A stretch of 64,000 nt of DNA. It comes from Paracamarosporium sp. OC-R06-R3 (Eukaryota; Ascomycota; Dothideomycetes; Pleosporales; Didymosphaeriaceae). The notes under the pieces were generated by a model. The model had not been told where the DNA came from, searched no databases, and saw only the letters and a program-made list of their open reading frames with translations. Position 1 is the stretch's first letter. Each line of letters starts with the position of its first letter. The translations under genes and the position numbers were made by a program. The DNA is taken from positions 1 through 64,000 of the forward strand of contig JACVRA010000354.1 in assembly GCA_019828545.1 (NCBI GenBank), given 5' to 3'. Below are positions 35,519 to 47,573 of this stretch, piece by piece.

Positions 35519-36082
35519 TCAATTCTGCCTTGGCTTGACGACACCATCCTGAATGATGTAGTAGACCACGGTGCTATCCGTATCCACAGTCGCTAGTACC
35601 ACCCTTTTTGTCTCCCTCCACTTGTTCACCTCTCCAACTTTTCCATCTGCCTCCGGTGGCACTTGACCAACCCCATCAAAAATCTCAGCCAACCTTCTCA
35701 GCGTCCATTTTTCGCTCAGCCTCGCAGGGAGAATCCATTCCCTCTCCGGCTCGGCCTTGACCTCCAATGCGCTTGTTTCTCCTTCCTTTTTTGCTTTGCG
35801 CGCGCGGTCAGCGTCCTTGAGTAGCTCGATCTGCTCGTCGGGGTGGACGTAGAGACGGTGCGGTGGCAGGCCGGAGAGTAGCGGACGCGGGAAGAGGGAG
35901 CCGGTAATTGGCGAGTGTGTGTGGATGTGGAGGGAGGTCCAGTGGTGTTGGTACTGGAGGTTGTGCTGAATCTGAAGGGCGAGGGAGTGGAGCGCGGGAT
36001 CGTGGGATTTCGGGGATGAGTCGTTCGAGATGAGGGACTGGATGGGCGCGGGCTGCGGAGGAGTGGATTCTATGCGCACCAT
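35519..36082 (-). CDS. sen15: tRNA-splicing endonuclease subunit Sen15
   Basis: A single exon of 187 residues; I chose Met at 36082 (MVRIESTPPQ) because the upstream extension is not protein-like. The C-terminal domain ends with TVDTDSTVVYYIIQDGVVKPRQN-type sequence, the hallmark of fungal Sen15, and has LQIQHNLQYQHHW near the N-terminus. A charged linker (DADRARKAKKEGET) lies between. Sen15 is a structural partner in the Sen2-Sen34-Sen54-Sen15 complex that cuts introns from pre-tRNA; it has no catalytic centre of its own. It is a housekeeping gene, convergent with the UstYa-like gene and divergent from the GPI protein gene. Confidence 0.85.
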   Translation of the reverse strand: MVRIESTPPQPAPIQSLISNDSSPKSHDPALHSLALQIQHNLQYQHHWTSLHIHTHSPITGSLFPRPLLSGLPPHRLYVHPDEQIELLKDADRARKAKKEGETSALEVKAEPEREWILPARLSEKWTLRRLAEIFDGVGQVPPEADGKVGEVNKWRETKRVVLATVDTDSTVVYYIIQDGVVKPRQN

Positions 36083-36965
36083 GCTGGGACAATGTTTCGA
36101 TTGGCGATTGCAGTGACGATGGTCTCTGAGTGGGATGAGGAAAGAGCAATCGATAACCAATGACTCGACCGAATTCTGCCAAGCATCAAGCTCGCCAGCA
36201 CAATGGCTACTCAATACAACGAGCTTCCACCATCCTAATGGCGATCGTTTCTCTGCATACCAAATCACCATGCTTCGTTCTCTGCGCGACGCAACAGCTT
36301 CAATTGATCACCTGAACTGACGTCGACGCTAGCCTCTTGCGGCTAGCGGAGCAACCTTCTAGAGTCGCATGCCCAGGGTGAATTTATCGGCTCGAGTTTC
36401 GAAACAAACCACCATGTACGCAGGTCCAATAAAGCGCTTACTGAGCAATGGCCGTGTTCCACCGTCGCCCGAAGCAACCGAGGACCCTCTGTTGCTCCAC
36501 GTCGGCACCGCAGCCAAAGCGACATTGTCTACAGCGGGCGTGATGCGACACAACCGATCACGAGCAGAGCACTCTACGAGCACCTTCCCGTAGTAAACAA
36601 GACAGCACATCCTGTCCCATGCGATATATTGGCGCGGGGACACGAGCTCAGCCGGTTTCATGTGCCTTGGGCGATCTATAGCTGTCTCCAGCAGCAGTGC
36701 TCCAATTGGCCATGGCTGTCTCTTTGGGGTGTGGAGCGACGTCGAGCTGAGCCCCAGCAGGCAGGAGCCAGTCCCACTAAGCCCCGAACGGCCACGAGAA
36801 CAAGCAAGCTACGTAGAGGCAGTGGCTGCTCGATGCACAAAGCGCCAGCACGCATGAACTCTGGGCTTCTCCCAACCCTTTGCCTCATGCTGTTAAAGAC
36901 TTTGACGTTGCCCTGATTTCTTGCAGTAAATCGAACCGTCCTTCTTGAACCATCCAATCAGCACC
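36083..36965. other. Divergent intergenic region
   Basis: Holds the promoters of Sen15 (-) and the GPI-anchored protein (+), plus the hairpin at 36327-36348. No gene seen. Confidence 0.5.
36327..36348. repeat. Perfect 8-bp inverted repeat
   Basis: CGCTAGCC, 6-nt loop TCTTGC, GGCTAGCG. It could form a stable hairpin or be a dimeric binding site in the divergent promoter; no function is assigned. Confidence 0.8.
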
Positions 36966-37605
36966 ATGTTCGTCCGACCTCTCGCTTGCGCTTTCCTCGT
37001 GCTCGCCGGTGCTGCGGCCCAGGACACCACCACCGAGGAGGGCGGCTTCTTGACCATCCAAACCATCCAGACGTCGGCGCCGAGCGTGACTGATGGTGAG
37101 TCCACTTCGGCATGCCTCGAAGTCTGCGTTGTCGAGCCGTGTACTCAATGTGTGCACTCGCGCCAGGCATCATCAGAACCATCCTTTCTAACATGCAATA
37201 GGCCCTCTGACCAACCCGCTGCGCACTACAGAAACGATTCCTCAGCTCACCTTCTGCAATGGCGTCTACACGAATACCCCTTGCTCATCGGTGACTGGAG
37301 AGATGTCGATCCCGCAGGGAGAGACACCCGAACCCACGTCTGGGACCGCTAGCTCTACCGCACCTGCTTCGTCCGAGGCTGCGTCGTCGACTGAAAGCCC
37401 GTCTCCTACATCCGAAGCGCCTTCCCGAAGCTCATCCCCAAGCCCGACCCGGTCCCCAACAAGTTCCGTGTCTGGTTCCGTGCAGTCTCCGACATCGACA
37501 CCCGGTGCTGCTGCATCGATTTTGAAGGCCGACGGCGGCTTCATCTGGGTGGCAGCGCTCTCTGGCTTGTCTGCTACACTTGGCTTTGCCTGGACGCTAC
37601 TTTGA
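36966..37605 (+). CDS. GPI-anchored Ser/Thr-rich cell-wall protein
   Basis: Two exons (36966-37095 and 37202-37605, intron 106 nt) give 177 residues. A signal peptide at 1-19 (MFVRPLACAFLVLAGAAAQ) is followed by a short folded part with two Cys (TFCNGVYTNTPCSS). Then comes a 65-residue Ser/Thr/Pro-rich stretch, a likely site of O-mannosylation. The end (GAAASILKADGG, then a hydrophobic tail FIWVAALSGLSATLGFAWTLL without a charged end) is a typical GPI-attachment signal. It probably sits in the plasma membrane or cell wall. The two-Cys N-terminal part is like other short fungal GPI proteins; no enzyme domain. Confidence 0.82.
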
Positions 37606-38144
37606 ATCGTCTCACTCTACTGTCGTTTCGCATAGTTCATCGGAGTTGGGATACCGGATTGTAAAACCGTCATTTACATGAGAAAATTGATAGTCACATA
37701 ATGTATGTAATGAAAATAAACCACAATGTTAGGATGATTCCTCACATCAGTCTCCCGCATGCCCCACGCTTCCGCAAAATCTCCGGGGTAGCTAGCCTAA
37801 CGGCCCTAACCCCAGCCCTGACTGTGTGACGGCCCAGACCCTTCAGCAGACTTTCCTGTTTGCAATTTCGTTGACCAAGTTCTGACCCTTTTTTATTGCT
37901 TGCTGGCGGCCCCAATAGTAGAGCTTGTAACCAATGTCGAAGCCCGGGATGCTGCCAAGTACAGCGCCACACCCGGAGCGTCTAGGCTTGCGAGTTGACG
38001 TGCGCCGCGGCAGGACACTGCAGCTAGAGCCGCGTATTCGCGTATCGTATTCTGTACGGACGCATCGCAGCAGCATCTGTTTTGCCATTTACACCAGCGC
38101 AGGCGCGCTTCACGGTCGCTCTTGTTCACCCATTCTTCACAGCC
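37606..38144. other. Intergenic
   Basis: Between the GPI protein and the membrane protein gene. Minus-strand frames here overlap and lack motifs; in-frame sequence from 38082 to 38144 is probably 5' leader. Confidence 0.45.
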
Positions 38145-39683
38145 ATGGCTTCTTCCAACAACGACATACCAACACCAGTCCCGTTCCCTCGCCCCGATGC
38201 CACGCAAACCACACCCCCCTCGTCGAGTGCCACGCCGACAACTCCTGGCGCAAAGCGGTCGCGCACGTCTACCAATGCGTCTACTACCTCGCTCGTCGCT
38301 AATCGCATTCGTACTGCGAGCATAAAGGCCATGGAGGCTTCGCCGCCGCCGGGAATGTGGGCAGCAACAGGGCATGTCACGGCGAAAGCGCCCACGCTTG
38401 CAGACATTAGGGGCGGTTCCTTCAACGAGTCGGGCTGGAAGGAGGAGCCTCAACGGATAAAGGCTGAACGAAAAGGAAGCCAGGGCGAAAGCAATGCGCA
38501 ATCCTTGCCACGCACGGGTAGCAATCTTCAGAATATTGTGGACGAGAACGAGAGCACAGCTCGACCACCGATGAACACCAAGAGGACAAATTCGTCCGAT
38601 AAGCTAAAGTCGCAGGGTATGCAGCAATCTGCGGGACCATTCCCTACGGTGACGGAGGAAGACACGAGCACACACCTACCACAAGAGAAGGAAATCGATC
38701 GTGATATTTCGCAAGCGCCGAGCTACAAGGCCGTTGAAGAGTATGAGCTAAAGGACGGATCCAAGATCAGAGAGACGGGCAATTCGAGTAGCGAGGAGCG
38801 TCTAAAAGAAGGCCCGCATCAGGTACGTGAATTACAAAGCTCTCATCACAGGAATCTCACAATGCGGCAGTACGCCAATGGCTACGTGCCTCCTCCAAAG
38901 CTTCCATGGACCACATCGACTGTAATCGGACTAAAAGCTTTCTGGAAGTGGTTTCTCACGATCCCGGGCTTTCTCATCACTCTATATGGCTTGAACGTGG
39001 TGGCCTGGGGCGGTATGCTCTTCCTGCTTCTCTGCAACGCTGCACCCGCCATGTGCACCCCAACGTGCGACGATATTCAGTCACCTCGACGTATATGGGT
39101 TGAAATCGACTCGCAGATCCTCAACGCCTTATTCTGTGTGACTGGCTTTGGTCTCGCGCCATGGAGATTTCGCGATCTATTTTGGTTGGGATACTGGCGG
39201 CTCGGCGGTGCGACGCGCAAACAGATCGGCATGAGGAGGCTCGCAGGTATACACCGTGGTTGGTTTCGCCTGCCTGGCTCAGAGGATTTGCCTGAAAAAG
39301 CGGACGCTACGACTGTGGACCCTAACGATCCCGCTGTACCTATACCCGTGGCAACGACACCCAATGCCCCGCCCACTGGCACTCGTGCGCCGCCCACCAA
39401 GGGCTGGAAGATGGATTTTGTCGTTTGGATGAACGTGTGGAACACTTTCTTCCAAATCGTGCTATGCTTCTACATGTACCACTACAACCGGTACGACCGC
39501 CCCTCGTGGGCAACGGGTCTCTTCGTCGCGCTGGGCTGCGTCGTAGCAGGCGTAGGAGGCATCATGATACATGTCGAAGGCAAAGCAGTGAAGAAAGTCG
39601 AGGGTGTGCCCATGCCCGAGGGTGGATACCAGGGCGTGCCGATGGATGCAGAAGCTCAGCCTCTTCAGTCCAGCAGCAGATAG
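38145..39683 (+). CDS. DUF2985-type polytopic membrane protein
   Basis: A single exon; the Met at 38145 (MASSNNDIPTP) is preferred over 38082 because the extra 21 residues look like leader, giving 512 residues. The first half is Ser/Pro/Lys-rich and disordered. The second half starts YVPPPKLPWTTST and has helices FLITLYGLNVVAWGGMLFLLL, ILNALFCVTGFGLAPWRFRDL, FFQIVLCFYMYH and GLFVALGCVVAGVGGIM, with the motif NAAPAMCTPTCDD. This agrees with the fungal DUF2985 family of unknown function. A GTACGT...CACAG pair at 38823-38851 (29 nt) is not an intron because the frame runs through it. No enzymatic motif. Confidence 0.75.
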   Translation: MASSNNDIPTPVPFPRPDATQTTPPSSSATPTTPGAKRSRTSTNASTTSLVANRIRTASIKAMEASPPPGMWAATGHVTAKAPTLADIRGGSFNESGWKEEPQRIKAERKGSQGESNAQSLPRTGSNLQNIVDENESTARPPMNTKRTNSSDKLKSQGMQQSAGPFPTVTEEDTSTHLPQEKEIDRDISQAPSYKAVEEYELKDGSKIRETGNSSSEERLKEGPHQVRELQSSHHRNLTMRQYANGYVPPPKLPWTTSTVIGLKAFWKWFLTIPGFLITLYGLNVVAWGGMLFLLLCNAAPAMCTPTCDDIQSPRRIWVEIDSQILNALFCVTGFGLAPWRFRDLFWLGYWRLGGATRKQIGMRRLAGIHRGWFRLPGSEDLPEKADATTVDPNDPAVPIPVATTPNAPPTGTRAPPTKGWKMDFVVWMNVWNTFFQIVLCFYMYHYNRYDRPSWATGLFVALGCVVAGVGGIMIHVEGKAVKKVEGVPMPEGGYQGVPMDAEAQPLQSSSR

Positions 39684-40323
39684 CGCCGCTGCAGTGCAAC
39701 GCTTTTTCGCCGCAGTCATGATGATCTGTGCCTAGCCTGCTAGTCGACGTTCATCTTCGGCGCCTTTCATTGGCTCGGAATAGTGCTCCTAAACCTTGGC
39801 ACAGATGCCCAGTTCGCCTCCATGCGAACTCATTCCCTCGGTGGAGTTGCATACGTCTTGTTTACGTCGCATGATTAGATACCCAATTGCATACTTCGTA
39901 ATTATATTACTGCCTCATACCATTGTGCAAATATTGGTCTACTCATTCTACCCAAAATGCTGGAATGTGTGTTGAAGATGCGTGATCTGCGGTTCGCCGC
40001 AGACCTGTATGTGTAAGCGTGCAGGTAGAGTGCGCATGGGACTTCGGCAACCGGCAGGCAATCACCCCAGCCAAGCTCTCCGGCCGTCCCGATGCGGTTC
40101 TTACAGTGCTCACAAGATCTCACAAGTGAGCTGATGACGTAGGCGGGGATTTAGTTATCCTCCGAGGGTGCGATGTGACTGAGCCTCGAGTTTGTTGATA
40201 AGGTGCTGGTCTGCCTTGCGTTTTGTCGCCGACGATATCCTTCCAGACGATCTACAACCATTCTACACAACCTAGACTCCTACAGTAATATTTAGTATTG
40301 GACATTCGGAGTGTCCGAAAGAG
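39684..40323. other. Intergenic
   Basis: Promoter of the Gln-rich protein; nothing else recognised. Confidence 0.5.
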
Positions 40324-41301
40324 ATGGCAGCAACAGAATACTACATGGGCACTGCGGCCGCGCAGCAGATGCAAGGCCAGAACGGGCCGAGCTCCTATGA
40401 GCTGCCTGGACAGCATCAGTACTCGCAGCCTCCTCCAAACCAGCTCCAGCCGTATAACAACAACCCGCCATCCTACCCACCATATCCTACGCAGCAGCAG
40501 CAACAACAACAACCTCTGCAACAGTACCAGCAACAGCAGCCACGACCTCAAGCCTACCAGCCTCAACAATACCAACAACCACCACGAGGCTACGCACCCC
40601 AACCGCAATCCTACCCACCACCACCAGCATATTCACCGCACCCGCCCAACCCCCAGACAAGACCACAAGCCTACCCACAGCACCCTCAAGCCCAACAAAA
40701 CGGCTACCTAGGCGTACCCACCCAGAAGCACCGAAGCCACTCCCAGCCTCCCCGCGTCCACTTCGCAGACGACGACTCGTACTCAAGCGACTCAGCCTCC
40801 GGCCGCTCCTACGCCTCAGACGACTCGTCCCCCCGCCGACGACACAAGAGACGCCACCACCACCATCACCATCACCACTCAGACCGCGACCGCGCCCACG
40901 ACTCCGACTCCGACTACGAGCCCTCCCACTCCCACTCCCGCTCGCGCCCCTCCGCGCACGAAAAGTCCCACAAGAACCGCGACACGTTCCTCGGCGCGGG
41001 CGCGGGCGGCGTCATCGGCGACGCGATTTTCCCCGGCCTGGGCACCATGGGTGGGTTGCTGCTTGGTGGGTATGGGGGGAGGAAGCATGCGAGGCGACGG
41101 AGGAGTAGGAGTGAGGTTGCGGTCGGAGATAGAGAGAGGGAGCGGGAGAGGTATCCTGCGGATTATCGGAGTGATTTTGAGAATGAGAGGGAGGAGAGGC
41201 GGAGGAGGAGGCATCACAGAGATGGGGATGGGGGGAGAGATGGTGGGAGTGGGTGGGATGAGGGGAGTGCGACGTTTAAGATGGGGACGGCTGTTAGGTA
41301 A
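40324..41301 (+). CDS. Gln/Pro-rich, His-rich low-complexity protein
   Basis: A single exon of 325 residues. The first 130 residues are Gln/Pro/Tyr-rich with a QQQQQQQ run. Next are VHFADDDSYSSDSASGRSY, a run of eight His near residue 178, a Ser/His/Asp block, and a Gly-zipper-like hydrophobic patch (FLGAGAGGVIGDAIFPGLG, then GGLLLGGYGG). The C-terminus is Arg/Glu/Asp-rich. Such layouts occur in fungal proteins annotated only as glycine-zipper or prion-like, and the Gly-rich patch could insert into membranes or drive assembly. Codon use shifts visibly: C-rich before about 41040 and G/A-rich after it, following the amino-acid bias. Function unknown. Confidence 0.75.
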   Translation: MAATEYYMGTAAAQQMQGQNGPSSYELPGQHQYSQPPPNQLQPYNNNPPSYPPYPTQQQQQQQPLQQYQQQQPRPQAYQPQQYQQPPRGYAPQPQSYPPPPAYSPHPPNPQTRPQAYPQHPQAQQNGYLGVPTQKHRSHSQPPRVHFADDDSYSSDSASGRSYASDDSSPRRRHKRRHHHHHHHHSDRDRAHDSDSDYEPSHSHSRSRPSAHEKSHKNRDTFLGAGAGGVIGDAIFPGLGTMGGLLLGGYGGRKHARRRRSRSEVAVGDRERERERYPADYRSDFENEREERRRRRHHRDGDGGRDGGSGWDEGSATFKMGTAVR

Positions 41302-41758
41302 GGTTGGGTAACGGGTATGTAATGTATTGAGTATATTTGTGGTTACGTTATATGTGTTAAAGCTGTGGTACTAGCCTGACCTTTCTTCGCGATGTTCACA
41401 CTGATATTTGGAGCCTTTCTGATCTCCGTTGTGGCATGTATATTCGCGGGTGCTTCGAAATGGTGGCTTTTGCTACTGGACTATCGATTTATACGATATG
41501 CTTCTGACCCCGGTTGCGCGTGCCATAGAGCGTACCTTTTCCTTTATTGTAATCGTTGTGAATTCGCCTTGAAGAGCTCCTCGGCTGAATTTGGAAGGCC
41601 CTGTGCGACGTATCTCCCTGCATCTGCATGGTGGCAGTGCAAGGCTGAACCTCACTTGAATAAAATGGCCTCCAGAGACAGCCTGATTTTTAAAACGAAG
41701 TCCAATAACGCAACGTGAACTGCAAGACAGGCTGCTAGGGGCTGTACATCCGTACGAT
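41302..41758. other. Intergenic
   Basis: No supported gene; a 108-codon frame at 41392 has no motif. Confidence 0.45.
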
Positions 41759-44700
41759 ATGTCGAGTACAAGGAAGAATAGCCCGCACATGTATATAGGC
41801 GGATACTCGTTCGGTCCTGAAGGGTATTCGTGGCCGCCGACCACAGGAGATCATAATCACCATTGGGACGACCCGGCCCGGGCGTTCCTGCGAGGTCCAC
41901 AGAGCGCATATCCCAACTATGATAACCATGTGCCGACTTCCGCTCCCCAAAACGACATTCCTGAAAGGGTTCATATCAGGTCCCCGTCACAAACGCAAGG
42001 CTATAGCACCTTCGATGACCGAATTCAGAATAGGACGCTTGGAGTCAGTGTCCAGGGACTACCTACGGTTGCAAGCAATATTCCTAACACGCAGTGGGTT
42101 CCTCCAGTTCCTACCGTATCAGAAGCCACCAATCTGGCTCCGACTCAGACCCCTGTTCAGTTTAGAGAGCTGTAAGTTTCCTCGGAGCGTAATGTCCAAA
42201 GATCATTAGGACAAGTCCTAACCAAAGATAGGATGCCAAATTACCCACCAATCAGACCCCCCCTGGTTCCTCACTCCGGGGTAAGCATATATCGTCGACC
42301 GTCGGTCAGTTCTTCCGGGGACAGTATGTCGTCGACCGATTCAGAACCGGTACAGTGCAACGTCTGTGGCAAGAAATATTCTGGAGAGTACCGCAGGGGC
42401 AACCTAGCACGCCACATACGCCAGAAGCACGGCAACGTAGTGCAGGTCTACCTGTGCGAAGAAGACGGCTGCTCCCAATCGTTTCGTTGCCAGGATGCTC
42501 GTTTGAAGCATTATCGAAGGCATCATCCCCATCGTGCGACGCATCTCACCGGCCCAAGCGTTGTCCCTCCAAAAGTTAATTATGATAACGATGACTTTAC
42601 GAAAAACATTAACAATATCATGCCGCGGTCGCAGGTCAAAAGTATGGGGGGACCACAGAGAAGCAGCGATGCGGCGATATCATCATCGATGATAAAAACT
42701 ACCGAGTCAACATCGAAAGTGTTTAATGAAGGAATTTCGTCGAACGAGCCTCACTCTGGACAACTAGACTTAACAAAGATCTTCATTGAAGACCATGCTC
42801 CTGCAAGCCGAGATACACAGTGTTCATCCTTGCCACCTCTGGCTTCACTTCCACAACCTTCCGTGTTTGCAGACTCAGCCTACCACAGTGGTCTTGGTGC
42901 AGATGAAGGGTCCGTGTGCTCCGCGGAATCAACGGCAGAGTCTCTTGGTTTGCCACAAAATGCTCTACACGAGTTTATAGCATTCTTTGGGGATACACTC
43001 ATTGAGCAATCGGGTGCTAGGCGATGGGCGGGTTATACTCTCGAGACTCAAACAGAAGAGCAAATTGAAACTCGTCTGAAGATGCTTTTGAAAGACTTTG
43101 CGACAGAGTTGACTTCGAAACCTATTAGCTCATGGATCCGTAAAGACTCAGATGGGACAACAAGGTCTCATATATCCGAAAATGATTATAAGGTGCTAAT
43201 TGCAACAGCAAATTTGATTCGGCGCTGTCGACCCAAAATCACTCGATATGTACGCGAAAATATTACATCATCACCGGATAATGCACTTTCCTTTTCGGAA
43301 CGTTTGAAAAACCTAGGCCAACAGCTCTCGCTTTTTGAGCGGCTTGGTCTTTTGGCAAAATCTGGACCGGACAATTCAGATTCCAAGGAATCAGTGCAAG
43401 ACCTAGATGCTTGGCATGACACGGTAGATCCCGACGACATGAATATTATTGCAAGTAAGTGTTAATGCTTAAAACACGCGTGAAACATGATCTAGAAGTC
43501 AAACGTTCTAGATTAAGCTTCTGTATCCTATTCTAGCCACTGATATTGTTCAGAGCTTGTGACAATCCAGGAGATTTTGGTCTCCAGTGATGCCTTTGGC
43601 TTGATGGCCTTGAAAGTACGGCGAATGCTCTACCACGACGACATGTGCGAAATGGACAATATTCGATCCTATCTAGAACAACAGCCCCCAGACTATATGC
43701 GCCACTTTAGCTTGAACTGGGATGTGATCGAATATATGCGCTCTCGGTATGGTAAGAAATTACCTCGCATTAGGTCGATGATAGTCCTTACTGGGTCTGC
43801 ACTCTATGCACAAGCCACGACGTGCGAAAATTACATCAACCAAACATGGCCCAGGGTAGGACCGATCTTATTGGAAGCCTTGGACTCCTTTATTGAGACT
43901 GGCCACTTTGGGGCGGGTAAAGGTTTGTGCATCTGATCAGAATGCTTCTAGTATCGTGAATTGACTTTACCACAGCTTCCGACTGTGATGGTATGGAAAT
44001 TACCATTGACGGTAAGCTTCCTGGTGTAATCGAAGTCACTGTTAAACGAGGTGACGATGATCTCGTCATCGAGATAGCACAGCAGCTCGCTTGGCTTGGA
44101 TCAGCTTTGAGCATCTCACCTTTTGGTGATCAAATGACCTATGGAAAGCCTTGGCTCTCATTGTCCTCAATCAATCAGGAGATCAACATAAAATTTACAC
44201 ACGAAGTCTTGCATGATACCGAAACAGCGTGTTGGTTGCCACTGTTCTCTGGAGCCGTCATTGCGTCTGGGTTCCCTATTCCCCACCGCGCAAATGAAAT
44301 AGGCTTAGAGATAGCTGTGGAGCTATTGGCTGAGCTTTCAGGTGTACAGCATGCGGTCGAATTCCAAGGTGGTGTGGTGATGAAAGGTTTCTCCCACATG
44401 TTTGTGCCAATCCGGAAAAGCAGTGATCGAATTCAATGGCACGCTGTTTCTAGCGCGAATCCGGATACGCACCTCACATACCAGGAAGGTCTGTCACTAT
44501 GTGGACCTCGAGCCTTGTTGGAAGAAGTGAGTCTTGATGACCTGAGAAAATGCCGTACCATTGTCGGCTGGTGTTCAGTCGCGCAATCATGCCTAGGGTC
44601 CGACATAGCAAACTACGAGAATATTCACTACTCGACGGCCACCGACATCAAACCTTCCGTCAAGTTTGCTGGGGCATCTCTTGGCTTTCAACAAATCGGC

Positions 44701-46251
44701 ACAGGGGCGTTGGACTTCGAGTTTGGCGTGACGGAGGGCAAATGCCATTTTAAACGGGACGGCCCTTATCGCGACATTGTTACTTGCGCAGAGAAAACTC
44801 CAATCATCCTTTACGATACCGCTGAACGACGGGGTTGGCTTGTACCCGCATCCGAGGTCATGCTTCATATAATCCGGTGCCGGCATCAGAAAGAATCCTT
44901 TAAGGTCGACGGAAAATGCGTTACGCTCGACACAAACGTCGCAGTTCGTTCTTCCGCCAGGGAGGTACTCTTGAAAAATATGTCAATCAGATTATCCGAC
45001 GATGAACAGGATACGTTCAAGGCTGAAATAGCGAGAATTTGGTCACTTCTCGAATTTCTGGTCGCAGAGAACATTGCAAGAGAAAGAAATTCGTCTGGAT
45101 ATACCATCAAAAGTTCGTGGGGAGACGTTCTCCACGGTTATGAATTCAAGGCAGTCGTGGAGCAACACTCGCCATTTCGAGAGAAGCAAACGAAACTTTC
45201 CGACACAAATGGAGGTTGGCCTCTACTTTCGCGAGATATTGATGCACTTGTGCTTCTTGCAGACGGCTTCGAGGACGTCATCGTGCCCGCCGCGGAGCGA
45301 AGCAACGAACATCTCTGCCGTTCATGGAAATGGGTGCCCAAAGGGAAGGACTTCTTAGCTATAGGTACTCCCTTATTGAAAAAACTCTACGAAAGGGCAG
45401 GTCACTCATTGGACCGCAAATTCCTCACCTCGTCGGGGGCGAAGCTTCAGTGGCACCAAGGCAGTTCAACACTTTTTGATCCTTGTGCAGAGTCTAAGTC
45501 TGCACAATGTCGGTGCAATCGTCTTCAGCAAATTTTACCAAAGTCTAATATCACCAAGATAGTACCTCCAGAATACATCACCGATTACGGAGCAGTCATT
45601 TTCGGCCATGTCGGATCGATCGTAGCAGATAATTTGACAAAGCCGCGCGCACCTGCCACCAAAATTTCCGGTATCTACAGTCAGGAAAATATACACCTTC
45701 ATCCCATAGTAACTCAGTCGGACGCTGAAGATACTTCATTTTCTGAAGGCGATATTTCTGGTCAAAACGGCTCGGATACAACGATGGAATCCACGCCTAG
45801 TAGTTTGTCATCAGACACGACGATATCAACGCAAGACACGGCTGTCGCCTTGTGGTCTAGAAAACGACAGCGCTTTCCTGGGGTCCATGTTCTTGACGCG
45901 GATGAAGACGATGAAAAGAGTGAAGAGAATAGAGAGGTTTACTTGGATGCCCGATCTAAGAGGATCAAGAGCGCTGAAGTTCAGAACGCACCTCACTTGT
46001 CCTACATCGACTACGATTATGGTCAATTAGAACATGTTCGGAGCCAACGTCAATTACGGCCAGGCGTTAGAAAGCTATCGAACCAGCCGATGGAACATGC
46101 CGATAAGCTGCCAGATTGTTCCGGTAACCAGGTTTCAACTTTGAAACGGCTTGGAAGAAAGGGCCAAGGTCTCGTGGGAAAGGGAATGGATCTGTGTCAG
46201 AGAGCCCGCCAACCCAGCAATAATTTTGATCGTCACGGTGCGTTCCCGTAA
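41759..46251 (+). CDS. Very large C2H2 zinc-finger protein with fungal ATTCENY-type domain
   Basis: Four exons (41759-42171, 42232-43454, 43554-43916, 43976-46251) give 1424 residues. Two C2H2 fingers: CNVCGKKYSGEYRRGN..HIRQKH (C180, C183, H199, H204) and CEEDGCSQSF..HYRRHH (C213, C218, H231, H236). They are followed by a long conserved-looking part: LIEQSGARRWAGYTLE, KLPRIRSMIVLTGSALYAQ, QATTCENYINQTWPRVG, and LYDTAERRGWLVPASEVML. This region recurs in large fungal proteins, some linked to Pfs/NACHT/ankyrin or HET architectures, but has no assigned activity. The C-terminus is acidic and basic by turns (DADEDDEKSEENRE, SRKRQRF). A splice with donor at 46314 could extend it to a stop at 46485, ending in TDTQQSQPPP; I keep the direct stop. 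The HET gene follows 1.3 kb downstream on the same strand. Confidence 0.8.
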
Positions 46252-47573
46252 GTCCCAGCTGCAAGTGTTGGCTGAGGGCGGGCCATCCATCCACAGCAGA
46301 AACAGAAAGAAGGTCGGTAAAAATCGGGATCAGGTCCCGACATTTGTGCGAGAGTGGTAAGTCTTTGATTTGTAGTCCCTTCAGCAGACATAGCCTCTCC
46401 AGAAGAGATTTCCGACTCAAAGCCCAGCAATCGAGTACTGTCGGCGAGTGGCACCGATACTCAACAATCCCAGCCGCCACCATAGGTCCAAAACAGCAAG
46501 GGACATCAACCGCTGTTGACTCATGCGATTTGGGAACTAAGAGTTATTCACGTGGGGCTAGGATGTCGGGTGGAGGATGGTGTTTTGGTCTAGGCGTATC
46601 TACCCCTGCCGAATTGCATAGATTTACGGTGCAAGCAACGCATAGCGATGGTGTATTCGTATTGTCCATGGACCCACTTGCCTTAAACTTGTTTTATTCG
46701 CTAGTCTTGCCATGCAAAGTGCCCTAGCGAAATCATTTGAAACTGTGCAACAATCTCGCCTTCTCTTTTGTCTTCAGCCGCGCAGGGAATGAAATGTTTG
46801 GTTAGCTCGAACAGTGACTGCGGTAAGTAAGGAGCTTATATGGGCGAGTGAAAGAGCTTGAATACGGACAATAAGTAATTAGTATGATTTGCGGCATCTC
46901 TGCCAGGCTTCAGCTGGGCCTACGGCTACGGCCTTTCAAGGCAGATATTTAAGTCCGTATTCGCCATTGCACCCGTAAGCCACGGCTGTACGTATTCGTA
47001 TAGATGCACTGGCCCTTTCTTCTTCGGAGTTGATTTGGTGGCTTAATTCATGCATGTCAATCATCTTGATCTTTGGGCTTCCCACTGGACTAAACCTATC
47101 TAATAAAGCCATGCTACCACCGGGCTTTTCAAGCTGCTAAACATGATGTGAACTGTCACATAGGCGCTGCCTAGTTTACGGGCTGTTCAGCTGGCGAATT
47201 AGTGTGGCGTGCCATAGTACGCTAATTGATTGGATCTTACGTGCGGTATACGAAGGGTTAGAGAGATAAAAGACGCCTTCGGGCCCAATAGAGATGTTGA
47301 GAAGACCACGTCGCATTTTGTGACTAGACCCTACTTTCAAGCCGTGCCGTTCTACTTCTGTATATCGTCTGCTCTCTTTGCTTATACAGATTTGGACGGA
47401 TATAAAGCTTGTGCGATTCAAAACCTGTAAGTCTTTTCGTCACCCCTCAGCTTTGATTCTTGTCTGCCAAATTGTTGCCTTCGCCTGGTCGGGTCACGAT
47501 TGTAAGATGTATTTCCGTTGTCGGATAACGTAAACTGAACACTCGTAAGAAAGAATCTCAGAAGCACGATTAG
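46252..47573. other. Intergenic, possible C-terminal exons at its start
   Basis: 46300-46485 may hold extra exons of the zinc-finger gene. The rest, including a 127-codon frame at 46344-46727, has no motif. The end is the promoter of the HET gene. Confidence 0.4.

Noticed and set aside
38823..38851. GTACGT...CACAG pair that could be an intron in the DUF2985-like gene
   Set aside because: 29 nt and not a multiple of three; removing it would break the open frame.
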